From assembly GCA_024278955.1 (NCBI GenBank), contig JAJRSE010000017.1:62001-126000 (forward strand): a stretch of 64,000 bases of DNA. The letters run 5' to 3'. The translations under genes were made by a program, and so were the position numbers. How positions within the stretch are numbered: the stretch's first letter is position 1; every line of letters starts with the position of its first letter. The DNA comes from Planctomycetota bacterium (GTDB lineage Bacteria > Planctomycetota > Planctomycetia > Pirellulales > Lacipirellulaceae). Positions 36,011 through 45,175 of the stretch are shown piece after piece. A model generated the notes under the pieces. That model saw only the letters and a list, made by a program, of their open reading frames with translations. It ran no database searches and was not told the DNA's origin.

Positions 36011-36057
36011 GGTGGACCTGTTTGTGTCAAGAAGTAGTGTCAGTGAATCGCGATTTC

Positions 36058-36139
36058 GCCCCAGAGGGGCATGTGATAATAGCCCAGCGATTTATCGCTG
36101 GGAAACCTTTCTAGGGAAGAGCATGAGTCCCAGAGGGAC
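36058..36139. repeat. REP-like palindromes, left flank of the transposase
   Basis: Three hairpins in a row: GCCCCAGAGGGGC (36058-36070), CCCAGCGATTTATCGCTGGG (36083-36102) and GTCCCAGAGGGAC (36127-36139). The middle one recurs in reverse complement on the other side of the transposase gene. This arrangement is typical of REP sequences mobilised by an IS200-like REP-associated transposase. Confidence 0.85.
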
Positions 36140-36148
36140 GACTGAATC

Positions 36149-36601
36149 TCAACCCCAAATATAGTTCGGGTCGTACTCCAGGTTGTGCTTTTCCAAGAAC
36201 ATTAAAAACTCTTCTTGGAAAGTTCTTGTGCGATGGTGCTCCGCTTGATTGGCGATGTAATTCTTGGTTGCGTCGATCTGAGAAACCCCAATGCTAAATG
36301 CTCCATAGCCTTTCTGCCAAGCAAAGCCGCTATGTTCCGAATACTCTTCGTGAATCCATTTCGAGGAACCGCCTTTGATCAGTTGCATGCACTTCGCAAT
36401 CGTGGCCGTCGAAGGGATTGATAATAATAAGTGTACGTGATCACCAACTCCGCCAATTGCCAAGGCTTTTAGGTTGTGTTCCCTAGCGATTCCTCCTAAG
36501 TAGGGCCAAAGGCTCTTTTGTAATTCGGGGGTAATGATTTTTTGACGTTCTTTGGTACTGAATACGCAATGGTAGAATGCGCTGATGTAGGAATGAGACA
36601 T
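36149..36601 (-). CDS. REP-associated IS200/IS605-like tyrosine transposase (RAYT)
   Basis: A 150-residue single-domain Y1 transposase. It has the HUH motif (GVGDHVHLLLSIPST, with His-x-His) and a C-terminal helix with the catalytic tyrosine (QIDATKNYIANQAEHHR). These enzymes nick single-stranded hairpins and move by a copy-out/paste-in route. The gene is bracketed by inverted copies of a 20-base palindrome plus GTCCC/GGGAC hairpins (36058-36139 and 36646-36726), which marks it as a REP-associated type. It sits between gltB and gltD on their strand. The ORF is intact, so activity is possible. Confidence 0.9.
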   Translation of the reverse strand: MSHSYISAFYHCVFSTKERQKIITPELQKSLWPYLGGIAREHNLKALAIGGVGDHVHLLLSIPSTATIAKCMQLIKGGSSKWIHEEYSEHSGFAWQKGYGAFSIGVSQIDATKNYIANQAEHHRTRTFQEEFLMFLEKHNLEYDPNYIWG

Positions 36602-36645
36602 AGCTGCTTTCCTATCAAAACGGTTTCAATGGCTGTGTTTCAATC

Positions 36646-36726
36646 GTCCCTCCAGGACTTAGCTTTTTAGACATTACTTTACCCAGCGATAAATCGCTGG
36701 GCTATTGTCGGTTGTCCCTCCGGGAC
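36646..36726. repeat. REP-like palindromes, right flank of the transposase
   Basis: GTCCCTCCAGGAC (36646-36658), CCCAGCGATAAATCGCTGGG (36682-36701, the exact reverse complement of the left-flank copy) and GTCCCTCCGGGAC (36714-36726). Together with the left flank they enclose the transposase gene in an inverted pair of REP units. Confidence 0.85.
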
Positions 36727-36734
36727 GATTGCCT

Positions 36735-36812
36735 CTATTTGGCTGGCCCCAGTTCACGATGAACAGCAATCGCAGCATCAATAATTTCACCACGAATGTC
36801 ATTTAGCTTCAT
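36735..36812 (-). pseudogene. Remnant of a GxxExxY-family protein gene
   Basis: Only the first 25 codons survive (MKLNDIRGEIIDAAIAVHRELGPAK, stop). The start aligns with the N-terminus of GxxExxY proteins (I-x-E-I-x-D-A-A...LGPG-L-E-x-x-Y), and the sequence ends where the diagnostic GxxExxY motif should begin, next to the REP sequences. Probably truncated by the arrival of the REP/transposase unit. Short length limits confidence. Confidence 0.5.
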
Positions 36813-36844
36813 CATGAATGAGTTTCCACAAAGGCATCCACCAA

Positions 36845-36872
36845 ACTCTGCGACTCCGCGTCTCTGCGAGAG
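36845..36872. repeat. Short CTCTGCGACTCCGCGTCTCTGC repeat-like sequence
   Basis: A stretch made of CTCTGCG / CTCCGCG / CTCTGCGAG units, eight bases before the gltB stop codon. Such units resemble dispersed sequences seen near GxxExxY genes in environmental bacteria; recognised from memory only. Confidence 0.4.
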
Positions 36873-36880
36873 ACATAAAA

Positions 36881-39800
36881 TCATACAGCAGCCAATTGTT
36901 CCTTCGCTTTTTCTTCCTCCAAAACTCGCTTGTAATCTGTCGGCATCACTTTCACAAACTGCGGCAACATTTCGTCCCAACGATCGAGAATTTTTTCTGC
37001 GATCGTCGATTCCGTATAGTTTTGGTGCAATTCGATTAGCTGCTTCAACTCAGCCATGTCGCCTTCGTCTTCGACTTTTTCAAGCCCGACCATGCCTGGG
37101 TTGCACTTTGCTTCCAATTCGTGGTTCGGATCCCAGACATAGGCAACGCCTCCGCTCATGCCTGCCGCAAAGTTGCGACCTGTGGGGCCAAGGATGACCA
37201 CTCGACCACCGGTCATGTATTCGCAGCCGTGGTCACCAACTCCCTCGACAACCGCCAAGGCGCCGCTGTTGCGAACCGCAAACCGTTCGGCCGCTCGGCC
37301 GCGGAAAAATGCCTGGCCTGCGGTCGCTCCATAGAGACAGACGTTGCCAACCAGGATATTTTCTTCCGCGGCAAAAGTCGCATCCTTCGAGGGGTAGATG
37401 ATGATCTTGCCGCCGGAAAGGCCTTTGCCTATGTAATCGTTGGCGTCGCCTTCGAGTTCTAGCGTCACGCCACGGGCAAGAAACGCGCCCAGGCTTTGTC
37501 CGGCAGAACCGGTGAATTTGAAGTGAATTGTGTCGTCAGGCAGACAGTCGGCGCCCCACCGTTTGGCAATTTCGTTGCTGAGAATCGTGCCCACGGTCCG
37601 GTTGGTATTGATGATTGGCAATTCGGCCCTCACCTTTTCGCCGTTTTCGAGCGCCGGCTTGGCGAGGTCGAGAAGCGTCGTGATGTCGAGTGCCGTATCC
37701 AGCCCATGATCTTGCGTCTTGGTGCAGTAGGTGCCTGCGTCAGGATACGGCCCATCGATCGGGCTAAGTAGCTCGGTCAGGTCGAGCCCGTCAGCTTTCC
37801 AGTGTTTAATTGCCGCGTTGGTTTTTAAGCAGTCGACGCGACCCACCATTTCGTCGATCGTGCGGAAGCCTAGCTCGGCCATGATCTTGCGTGCTTCTTC
37901 GGCGACCATGAACAAGTAGTTCACGACATGCTCCGGCTTGCCCCGGAACTTTTTGCGAAGCTCAGGGTCTTGAGTCGCGATACCAACCGGGCAGGTGTTG
38001 AGATGACATTTACGCATCATAATACAGCCGAGCGTAATCAGCGGAGCGGTCGAGAAACCAAATTCTTCGGCGCCTAGCAGAGCCGCGATCACAACATCGC
38101 GTCCCGTTTTCAGCCCCCCGTCGGTTTGCAGCACCACACGGCTTCGCAGGTCGTTCATGACGAGCGTCTGATGTGTTTCGGCAATGCCCAACTCCCAGGG
38201 CAGGCCGGCGTGCTTGATGCTCGTCAACGGCGAAGCCCCGGTGCCTCCCCCGTCGCCAGAGATCAGAATATGATCGGCAAAGCCCTTCGCCACGCCTGAA
38301 GCAATTGTCCCAACGCCAACTTCCGAAACCAGCTTGACGCTAATCCGAGCACTCCGGTTGGCGTTCTTCAGATCGTGAATCAGTTGTTTGAGATCTTCGA
38401 TCGAATAAATATCGTGATGCGGCGGCGGGCTAATCAGCCCTACGCCTGGCGTCGAATGACGAATGCGAGCAATTTTTGCGTCGACCTTGCGACCAGGCAG
38501 CTCGCCGCCTTCTCCCGGTTTGGCTCCTTGAGAAATCTTGATTTGCAGCTCATCCGCGTTCGTCAAATACCAAATCGTAACGCCAAAGCGCCCGGACGCA
38601 ACTTGCTTGATCGCCGAGCGTTTGGAGTCGCCGTTAGGAAGCGGATTGAATCGCTCCGAATCTTCGCCCCCTTCGCCCGTGTTGCTCTTGCCGCCTAGCC
38701 GGTTCATCGCAATGGCTAACGACTCGTGCGATTCGGCCGAAATAGAACCAAACGACATGGCCCCAGTACAAAAACGCTTAACGACTTCTTTGACTGGCTG
38801 CACTTCCTCAATCGGAATTGGCCCGCCATTCACGTTTTGCTTAAAGGTTAGCAAGCCACGTAGCTGGCACCGCGTTTCCGCATCATGATTAATGTGGGCA
38901 GAAAATCGCTCGTATGTTTCTTGGTCGTTGGTACGCGCCGCGACTTGAATGTCGGCAATCGACTGGGGATCCCACATATGCCGTTCGCCTTCGGCCCGCC
39001 AATGGAATTCGCCCGGGTTGGGCAGCACGGGGAGCTGAGGGCTTGGTTTTGCAGGGTAACCGAGAGCATGACGGCGTAACGACTCTTCGGCCAGAACCTC
39101 GAAATCGACTCCCTGAATACGACTCGCCGTGCCGACAAAGCATCGCTCGATAATCTCGTCACGCAAGCCAATCGCTTCAAATATCTGGGCGCCCTTGTAG
39201 CTCTGCAAAGTCGAGATGCCGATTTTGGCCATGACTTTCAGCATCCCTTTCGCGACACCTGTCCGATACTTTGTAACCAAGTCGTGGTCTTCTTTAGTCA
39301 CCGGATCGTAGACTTCGCCATCCACTACCGTGTCGACCGCAGGATGAGCGCTGCCCTCACCTGACTCTTCCGCCGAAACCGACGCCTCGCCCGAGTTGAG
39401 TAGCCCATCACGCCGCGATTGCCACAGGGCCTCGAACGCCAGATACGGATTGATCGCATCGGCTCCGTAACCAATCAACAGACAGTGGTGATGCACTTCA
39501 CGCGCTTCGCCGGTTTCAACCAAAATGCCAATTCGCGTTCGTTTGGTTTGTTTCACCAAATGATGATGGACCGCCCCGGTTGCCAGGAGCGCGCTAATGG
39601 GCACACGGTCGGCCGATATTTTGCGGTCAGAAAGCACAACAATCGAGTACCCTTCATCAACCGCAGTTTCTGCCTCGGCGCAAACCCGTTCGATCGCTTT
39701 CGTCAGGCCGGCCTTGCCTTCGCTGCGTGGCCAAGTGATGTCGATGGTGTGAGTCTTCCAGCCCCGTCCTTTCGCCGGATTGTCGCCGATATGTTTCATC

Positions 39801-41569
39801 GCAGCGAGTTGTTCGTTTGAAAGGATCGGATGCGGCACCTTCAGCCGATGGGCATGTTGTTCGGTCGTCTCAAGCAGGTTCTGCTCGGGGCCGATGTAAC
39901 ATTCCAGTGACATAATCACTTCTTCGCGAATCGAATCGATTGCCGGGTTCGTCACTTGGGCAAACAGTTGTCGGAAATAGTCGTACAACATTCGCGGCTT
40001 GTCGCTCAAGCAAGCCAGGCACGAGTCGTTGCCCATCGAGCCGATCGGATCTTTTTCGACCTTGATCAGCGGCAGCAACAGAAACTTCATCGTCTCGATA
40101 GTAAAACCAAATGCCTGCATTCGCTCTAGCAATGTTTGGCTGTCGAAACCATGCGGCTCTTTGTTCGGCTCAAGTTCGTTCAAGTCGATACGTTGGTCTT
40201 TAAGCCAATCGGAATACGGACGGCGTGAAGCGAAATCATTTTTCAGCTCCTCGTCGGGGATGAGGCGGCCAGCTTCAAAGTCGATCAAAAACATTCGCCC
40301 CGGTTGCAAACGCCCTTTTTCTTTCACGTTCTCTGGCTCAAGTGCCTGCAAAACGCCTACTTCGCTCGCCATAATCACTCGATCGTCGTGGGTGATATAG
40401 TATCGCGACGGGCGAAGACCATTCCGATCGAGCACCGCACCAATTACCTTGCCGTCGGTAAATGCGACCGAGGCTGGACCGTCCCACGGTTCCATCAGGC
40501 ACGAGTTGTACTCGTAGAAGGCGCGTTTTTCTGCCGACATTTGATCATGATTTTGCCATGCCTCGGGCACCATCATCATGACCGACTCTTGCAGCGTCCG
40601 TCCGCTCATCAGCAGGAATTCGAGAACATTGTCAAACGTGCCCGAGTCGCTACAGTCGGGTTCAACAATAGGAAACAGCTTCGCAAGATTCTCGCCAAAC
40701 CCATCCCTCTCTGAGCTTTCGGCCATACCTTCGCGAGCACGCATCCAGTTGGCGTTGCCGCGGAGCGTATTGATTTCGCCGTTGTGGCTCATGAACCGGC
40801 ACGGCTGAGCACGATCCCACGACGGGAACGTATTGGTGGAAAAACGCGAGTGAACCATTGCCAAGTGGCTGGTGTAATCGGGATCGGCCAAGTCAGGGAA
40901 ATAGTTGAACAACTGATCGGTAGTCAACATGCCCTTGTAGATAATTACCTCGGTCGACAACGAGCAAATATAAAACATCTTGGCCTGCGAAAGCGACGCC
41001 TCGGTCCGCAAACGATGGCTTGCTTGCTTGCGGATAAGATAGAGTGCGCGATCAAACGCTTTGCCTTCAACGCCTTCTGCGGCAGCAACCACCAGCTGTT
41101 CGATGCACGGCTCTGCCACGACTGCCGTGGGGCCAATGTCGGCCTTCTTTTTATCCGTTGGCACCGGTCGCCAGCCAACGAGACGCTGGCCCTCGGCCAC
41201 GATTAACTCTTCGAGGACCGCTTTGCATCGGGTTCGCTCGGCTTCGACTTGTGGCAAAAACACATTGCCTACGGCATAGCCTCCCGGAGCTGGAAGCTCT
41301 ACTTCCAGCTCGGCCTGAACCACTTTTTGCATAAACTCATGCGGCAACGCCGTGAGAATACCTGCTCCGTCGCCCGTATTTGCTTCACAACCACATGCCC
41401 CGCGATGGTCCATGTTGCGAAGCACTTCTTCGGCGTCAAGCAAGATCTGATGGCTACGTTTTCCCTTGATGTGCGCAACAAACCCGACACCACACGAATC
41501 GTGTTCGTTCGCCGGATCGTAAAGCCCTTGCTTGGCAGGGAGGTGAATGAGCGGTTCTGTTTTTTTCAT
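36881..41569 (-). CDS. gltB: Glutamate synthase [NADPH], large subunit
   Basis: Transfers the amide group of glutamine to 2-oxoglutarate, producing two glutamates. 1562 residues from the ATG at 41569 (GGAA six bases upstream); the frame is open to 41626 but the extra 19 residues are not needed. The nucleophile is Cys26 after a short propeptide (EHDSCGVGFVAH). The FMN-binding synthase core contains ISGDGGGTGASPLTS and the [3Fe-4S] cysteines CIMMRKCHLNTCPVG. The C-terminal beta-helix domain has GATAGQAFFRGRAAERFAV. It is preceded by a LysR regulator and followed by the REP/transposase unit and then gltD. Confidence 0.97.
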   Translation of the reverse strand: MKKTEPLIHLPAKQGLYDPANEHDSCGVGFVAHIKGKRSHQILLDAEEVLRNMDHRGACGCEANTGDGAGILTALPHEFMQKVVQAELEVELPAPGGYAVGNVFLPQVEAERTRCKAVLEELIVAEGQRLVGWRPVPTDKKKADIGPTAVVAEPCIEQLVVAAAEGVEGKAFDRALYLIRKQASHRLRTEASLSQAKMFYICSLSTEVIIYKGMLTTDQLFNYFPDLADPDYTSHLAMVHSRFSTNTFPSWDRAQPCRFMSHNGEINTLRGNANWMRAREGMAESSERDGFGENLAKLFPIVEPDCSDSGTFDNVLEFLLMSGRTLQESVMMMVPEAWQNHDQMSAEKRAFYEYNSCLMEPWDGPASVAFTDGKVIGAVLDRNGLRPSRYYITHDDRVIMASEVGVLQALEPENVKEKGRLQPGRMFLIDFEAGRLIPDEELKNDFASRRPYSDWLKDQRIDLNELEPNKEPHGFDSQTLLERMQAFGFTIETMKFLLLPLIKVEKDPIGSMGNDSCLACLSDKPRMLYDYFRQLFAQVTNPAIDSIREEVIMSLECYIGPEQNLLETTEQHAHRLKVPHPILSNEQLAAMKHIGDNPAKGRGWKTHTIDITWPRSEGKAGLTKAIERVCAEAETAVDEGYSIVVLSDRKISADRVPISALLATGAVHHHLVKQTKRTRIGILVETGEAREVHHHCLLIGYGADAINPYLAFEALWQSRRDGLLNSGEASVSAEESGEGSAHPAVDTVVDGEVYDPVTKEDHDLVTKYRTGVAKGMLKVMAKIGISTLQSYKGAQIFEAIGLRDEIIERCFVGTASRIQGVDFEVLAEESLRRHALGYPAKPSPQLPVLPNPGEFHWRAEGERHMWDPQSIADIQVAARTNDQETYERFSAHINHDAETRCQLRGLLTFKQNVNGGPIPIEEVQPVKEVVKRFCTGAMSFGSISAESHESLAIAMNRLGGKSNTGEGGEDSERFNPLPNGDSKRSAIKQVASGRFGVTIWYLTNADELQIKISQGAKPGEGGELPGRKVDAKIARIRHSTPGVGLISPPPHHDIYSIEDLKQLIHDLKNANRSARISVKLVSEVGVGTIASGVAKGFADHILISGDGGGTGASPLTSIKHAGLPWELGIAETHQTLVMNDLRSRVVLQTDGGLKTGRDVVIAALLGAEEFGFSTAPLITLGCIMMRKCHLNTCPVGIATQDPELRKKFRGKPEHVVNYLFMVAEEARKIMAELGFRTIDEMVGRVDCLKTNAAIKHWKADGLDLTELLSPIDGPYPDAGTYCTKTQDHGLDTALDITTLLDLAKPALENGEKVRAELPIINTNRTVGTILSNEIAKRWGADCLPDDTIHFKFTGSAGQSLGAFLARGVTLELEGDANDYIGKGLSGGKIIIYPSKDATFAAEENILVGNVCLYGATAGQAFFRGRAAERFAVRNSGALAVVEGVGDHGCEYMTGGRVVILGPTGRNFAAGMSGGVAYVWDPNHELEAKCNPGMVGLEKVEDEGDMAELKQLIELHQNYTESTIAEKILDRWDEMLPQFVKVMPTDYKRVLEEEKAKEQLAAV

Positions 41570-41645
41570 CGAAAATTCCAGTGATTTTTTGAGACCGAGT
41601 TCCTTGCCTAAGCGGAAATAGCTCACGCCGGAGAAGTACCTCGCG

Positions 41646-42596
41646 TCATCGTGTCAGTAGTTTTTTTCTTGTCTTGCGGGTTCTTGAGATTGTCGCAGGC
41701 TTAGCATTTCCGACAAACTTGGTGTCGGCACGCAGCAATTGCATGAACTGCTGTCCGATTTCTCCCAGATCGCGATCGCGGCGGTGGACGAGGCCAAGCG
41801 GCCGCACGAGTTTCTCTTTTAGCGGTATTGCTACCAAGCTTTGCAAAGCAATTTCTCGTGCCACCGTGGGCTGGGGTAAAATGCTCACGCCTTCGTTAAC
41901 TTCGATGGCCCGCTTCATGGTTTCGATGTTGTCGAATTCCTGAGCAACGTCTACCTCGACCTTGCCTGCCATCAACGAGCGATCGATTTCTGAACGAATT
42001 CGCAAACCTGCCTCGAACGCAACAAACGATTCTCCGTTTAATTCCTCAAGCGATATCCGCCGTTGCGAAGCCAAGCGATGTTCGGGGTGACAAACCGCGA
42101 CCAACGGCTCATCTCGCCAGGGAAGCGAAACCAAGGCACGAGACTCTTCGGGATAGCTCACCAAGCCAAGATCAACCTCACCGTTCTCAACCACTTCATA
42201 AACCCGGTCGGGGTGCAAATACTCAAGTCGGACTTGTGCTTTTGTGTACTTGGCCAAGAATTGACGTGTAAAAACACTCATGTGGGCCAGGCCAACCGAG
42301 TAGATTGAAGCCACCAATAGCCGCCGCGCAGCTTCGTCGTGCAAGGTCTGAACTTCTTCTTCGAGTTGCGCATACTGGCTAACCAACTGAAGGCTGCCAT
42401 CGTAGTAGCGTTTGCCTTCGGGGGTCAGCACAAACGGGCGCTTCGAGCGATCCAAAAGTTTTACGCCCAGCTGTTCTTCCAGGTGGTGAACGACTTGGCT
42501 TGCACTCGACTGAGAAATACTGTTTTCATGCGCAGCACACGAAAAACTTCGCCGTCGGACGATATCACAAAATATCTTGAGAAATTTTAGTTGCAT
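41646..42596 (-). CDS. LysR-family transcriptional regulator
   Basis: A 316-residue regulator. The N-terminal winged helix is clear (LKFLKIFCDIVRRRSFSCAA, ISQSSASQVVHHLEEQLGVK, LFDR-type LLDRSKRPFVLTPEG). The C-terminal substrate-binding domain has LLVASIYSVGLAHMSVFTRQF and VDLGLVSYPEESRAL. It lies 76 bases upstream of gltB on the same strand, so it may control glutamate synthase or be co-transcribed with it; LysR regulators such as GltC control this pathway elsewhere, but those are usually divergent. Effector unknown. Its own upstream region shows no obvious partner gene. Confidence 0.92.
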   Translation of the reverse strand: MQLKFLKIFCDIVRRRSFSCAAHENSISQSSASQVVHHLEEQLGVKLLDRSKRPFVLTPEGKRYYDGSLQLVSQYAQLEEEVQTLHDEAARRLLVASIYSVGLAHMSVFTRQFLAKYTKAQVRLEYLHPDRVYEVVENGEVDLGLVSYPEESRALVSLPWRDEPLVAVCHPEHRLASQRRISLEELNGESFVAFEAGLRIRSEIDRSLMAGKVEVDVAQEFDNIETMKRAIEVNEGVSILPQPTVAREIALQSLVAIPLKEKLVRPLGLVHRRDRDLGEIGQQFMQLLRADTKFVGNAKPATISRTRKTRKKLLTR

Positions 42597-43067
42597 GGGC
42601 GAATCAAAGTCGGTGTCGTGCCGGTGGGGTTTCTGTTTCTACGGTCGATAAATCTCAGCGCGTACACTCCACAAGAGTTTCGCCGAGTTCAGCTGTGCGG
42701 CACAGGCGCACCGCAAGCGTCGCCGCTTCCTGTACCAAAAAATTGCTGCCGCAGCCGAGCGGCTACCGCAGAAGGACTCTTCCAGCACAAACTGGCCTGC
42801 CGAAATCCGGCGGCCAGTTGCCTCCTCAGAAATCGCCTTTTTCGATGGTGCTGCTACCTGGCCGGGCACCTGCACCCAGCCAAGGGCTCCCGACACGAAT
42901 GTCTAGTATCGCGGTCCGGGATATTAGGAGCTTCCAGAATCGAAAATCAGAATACTAACGTATCTTCTGGGAGGCCTCACTGTCAAGCGGGGCAGAATAC
43001 GTCGGGAGGATTCCAAGAATGACTTGGCAGCCGTGCTTGTAAAACACGAGAAAAATAGGCTTTATTG
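42597..43067. other. Intergenic region with no supported gene
   Basis: About 470 bases between the LysR gene and the cyclophilin stop codon. Open frames on both strands (42591-43022 plus; 42639-42896 minus) encode Cys/Arg-rich, low-quality translations with no recognisable domain. Likely promoter and leader of the LysR-gltB unit plus decayed sequence. I see no clear hairpin or repeat. Confidence 0.4.
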
Positions 43068-44273
43068 CTACCGCTCAGGCAATTTCTTGAATTCGTAAGC
43101 GTGCCCCCGATCGCGGAGCACCTTGGCCTTGATGATTCGGTCGGGTTTCGCTCCGTTCGCGTCGCCCGGGTCACGGCGTTTGATCGCAGATGCTGCGTCG
43201 ATCCCTTCGATGACACGTCCGAATACCGTATGTCGGCCATCGAGGAAGCCCGTTGAGACGAACGTCAGGAAAAACTGCGACCCGCCCGTATTGCGACCCG
43301 CGTGGGCCATGCTCAGGCTGCCGCGGAAGTGCTTTCGGTAACCCGGTTTATGGCATTCACATTGAATGCTGTACCCTGGCCCGCCGCTTCCCGTGCCCGT
43401 CGGATCGCCCCCTTGGGCCATAAACGAGGGCAAAACGCGGTGGAAAACGAGGCCATCGTAGTAGCCTTGTTTCACCAAGGTGAGAAAATTGGCCACTGCC
43501 TGGGGTGCTTCATTTTCAAACAGCTCGATCACAACATCCCCATGAGCCGTCTGGAACAAAACACGCGGCAAGTCGTCGGCCACGGCCTCGGCTGCCCTGA
43601 TTTCCTGCTCCTTGGCCCAGTCTTTGCGGTTAGCCGCAAGGGAGTTGATCGACCCCTTTGCCAGCTCCCAGATGCGTTTGAACGGACCGTTGGGGGCTTG
43701 GCTAGGAGGCGGCGTGTCTAAAATCTTCGCATCCTGGGCCTTGTTGAAATACTCCTGGGCCAAGTCGTAATCGTTGACTTGATAAGCACACACACCACCC
43801 CAGAGCCAAAGTACAGGCGACTTTTTGCCTGCCCCGGCTTCCAACATCGACTGAATGATCGGCAAAGCTTTCTCGTACTGGTCGCCCCCGTCGCCTTGGG
43901 CATCGCCAGCAACATAGAAACCAGCAATCGCCAGCAACGTGTCGTAAACGACCGGATAGCTGTTTGGATCGGCCCGAAAAACGTCTAAACCTGTCGTAAC
44001 AATTTTGCCAACTATCGTTTCCGACTCTTCGCGAAGCTTTTGCAGCTCGTCAGAAAGTGCTCCTCGTTCGCTCGTCTTGCTGGTCGCCAATTCTTGATGC
44101 TTCTTGCGAAGCCGAATCGTTAGGTCGACCCATTGTTTTTGCAATTGATCGAACGACTCCTTGGCAGCAACCGCCGTAGGATTGCCGCCGGCGACTGGCG
44201 CCGCAGGCTGGGCATTTACGAGATCAGTCGAGAAGACCAGTAGTAGTAGAACGGAGGTAGCAAAACGGGCCAT
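43068..44273 (-). CDS. Exported cyclophilin-type peptidyl-prolyl isomerase
   Basis: A 401-residue protein. A signal peptide (MARFATSVLLLLVFSTDLVNAQ) is followed by a helical region (coiled-coil-like at about residues 40-90 and a TPR-like segment around 150-190), then a C-terminal cyclophilin domain from about residue 245: FQTAHGDVVIELFENEAP, FHRVLPSFMAQGGDPTGTG, SMAHAGRNTGGSQFFLTF, LDGRHTVFGRVIEG. The catalytic Arg (FHRV) and the binding residues (QGGD, FFLT) are present. It probably assists folding outside the cytoplasm. The start at 44273 is chosen because it begins the signal sequence; the frame is open to 44378. Confidence 0.92.
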   Translation of the reverse strand: MARFATSVLLLLVFSTDLVNAQPAAPVAGGNPTAVAAKESFDQLQKQWVDLTIRLRKKHQELATSKTSERGALSDELQKLREESETIVGKIVTTGLDVFRADPNSYPVVYDTLLAIAGFYVAGDAQGDGGDQYEKALPIIQSMLEAGAGKKSPVLWLWGGVCAYQVNDYDLAQEYFNKAQDAKILDTPPPSQAPNGPFKRIWELAKGSINSLAANRKDWAKEQEIRAAEAVADDLPRVLFQTAHGDVVIELFENEAPQAVANFLTLVKQGYYDGLVFHRVLPSFMAQGGDPTGTGSGGPGYSIQCECHKPGYRKHFRGSLSMAHAGRNTGGSQFFLTFVSTGFLDGRHTVFGRVIEGIDAASAIKRRDPGDANGAKPDRIIKAKVLRDRGHAYEFKKLPER

Positions 44274-44396
44274 AGCGTGTCGCCTCAAGCGGTTTGTCGT
44301 CACGAGGATTCGGAAGTACGATGTAGGCCACAGAATAGCACAGCGCAGCCTTGGGCCGCAACCAAATGAATGCCTCACCAGAGAGCTAATTGAACG

Positions 44397-45089
44397 ATGG
44401 GAAAAAAACCTCCGAAATCAACCGACATGCCGCAATCCGTAGATCTAAGGATCATCGGCGGCAGCTTCCGTGCTAGCAAGCTTCGCTATCACGGCGATCC
44501 GACCACACGACCCATGAAAGACCGCGTCCGCGAGGCCATTTTCAATCTCATCGGACCCGAAGCAAAAGGCTGTCACGCGATCGACCTCTTCGCCGGCACC
44601 GGCGCCCTGGGCCTCGAAGCCATCAGCCGCGGCGCAGTCAGCGCGACTTTCATCGAGCGGCACATTCCAACCGCCCGAGTCGTCGAAGAGAACATCCAAG
44701 CCCTAGGCCTCGGCGACCGCACCGAACTTCTGATGACCAGCGCATTCCTGTGGGGCAAAAGAGATTTGCCAAAGTGGAAAGCGGAAAGCGGAAAGCCGGA
44801 GGAAGAAGACCCACCCGCTTTCCACTTTCCGCCTTTCGCTTTATCCCCTCCATGGCTTGTCTTCTGCAGCCCCCCCTATGCGTTTTTTGTCGACCGCCAG
44901 CAAGAAACGCTGGACCTCATCACCGCAATGATCGAACATGCCCCGGCAGGGAGCATCGTGATCGTCGAAGCCGATTCGCGATTCGATTTTGAACTTCTTC
45001 CTGGTCATATTGCTCAGAAAAAAGAACGCGACGGCTGGGACGTCCGCACCTACTCTCCCGCAGTCGTCGGCGTATTGCGAATCAGGTAG
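44397..45089 (+). CDS. rsmD: 16S rRNA (guanine966-N2)-methyltransferase with an in-frame repeat insertion
   Basis: Methylates G966 of 16S rRNA. 230 residues. Family motifs: VDLRIIGGSFRASKL, TRPMKDRVREAIFNLIG, the SAM loop AIDLFAGTGALGLEAISRGA and a motif IV that reads FCSPPYAFF (usually DPPY). Between motifs III and IV, residues 126-150 are encoded by a palindromic AAAGCGGAAAG-type repeat (44771-44842) and are very Pro/Glu/Phe-rich; this is not seen in typical RsmD. The start could also be ATG 44427 (MPQSVDL). Function is likely retained because the insertion falls in a surface linker, but this is an inference. Confidence 0.88.
   Translation: MGKKPPKSTDMPQSVDLRIIGGSFRASKLRYHGDPTTRPMKDRVREAIFNLIGPEAKGCHAIDLFAGTGALGLEAISRGAVSATFIERHIPTARVVEENIQALGLGDRTELLMTSAFLWGKRDLPKWKAESGKPEEEDPPAFHFPPFALSPPWLVFCSPPYAFFVDRQQETLDLITAMIEHAPAGSIVIVEADSRFDFELLPGHIAQKKERDGWDVRTYSPAVVGVLRIR
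44771..44842. repeat. Palindromic repeat inserted in frame within rsmD
   Basis: The left part is built of GTGGAAAGC / GCGGAAAGC units (44771-44796), the right part of the complementary GCTTTCCACTTTCCGCC units (44816-44842). The two can pair over more than 20 bases around a purine-rich loop. The segment is translated through without a frame break, like the palindromic elements known inside Rickettsia genes. Confidence 0.75.
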
Positions 45090-45175
45090 ACGCTAGTTGA
45101 AAAGAGCACACAGCTCGAATGCACAGAGATTACAATGGTATACTGTCGCCACTAAAGACTCAGCCGAATATCACA

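Noticed and set aside
42591..43022. Possible 143-codon gene next to the LysR gene
   Set aside because: Cys/Arg/Pro-rich translation with no domain or ribosome site; overlaps the LysR 5' region.
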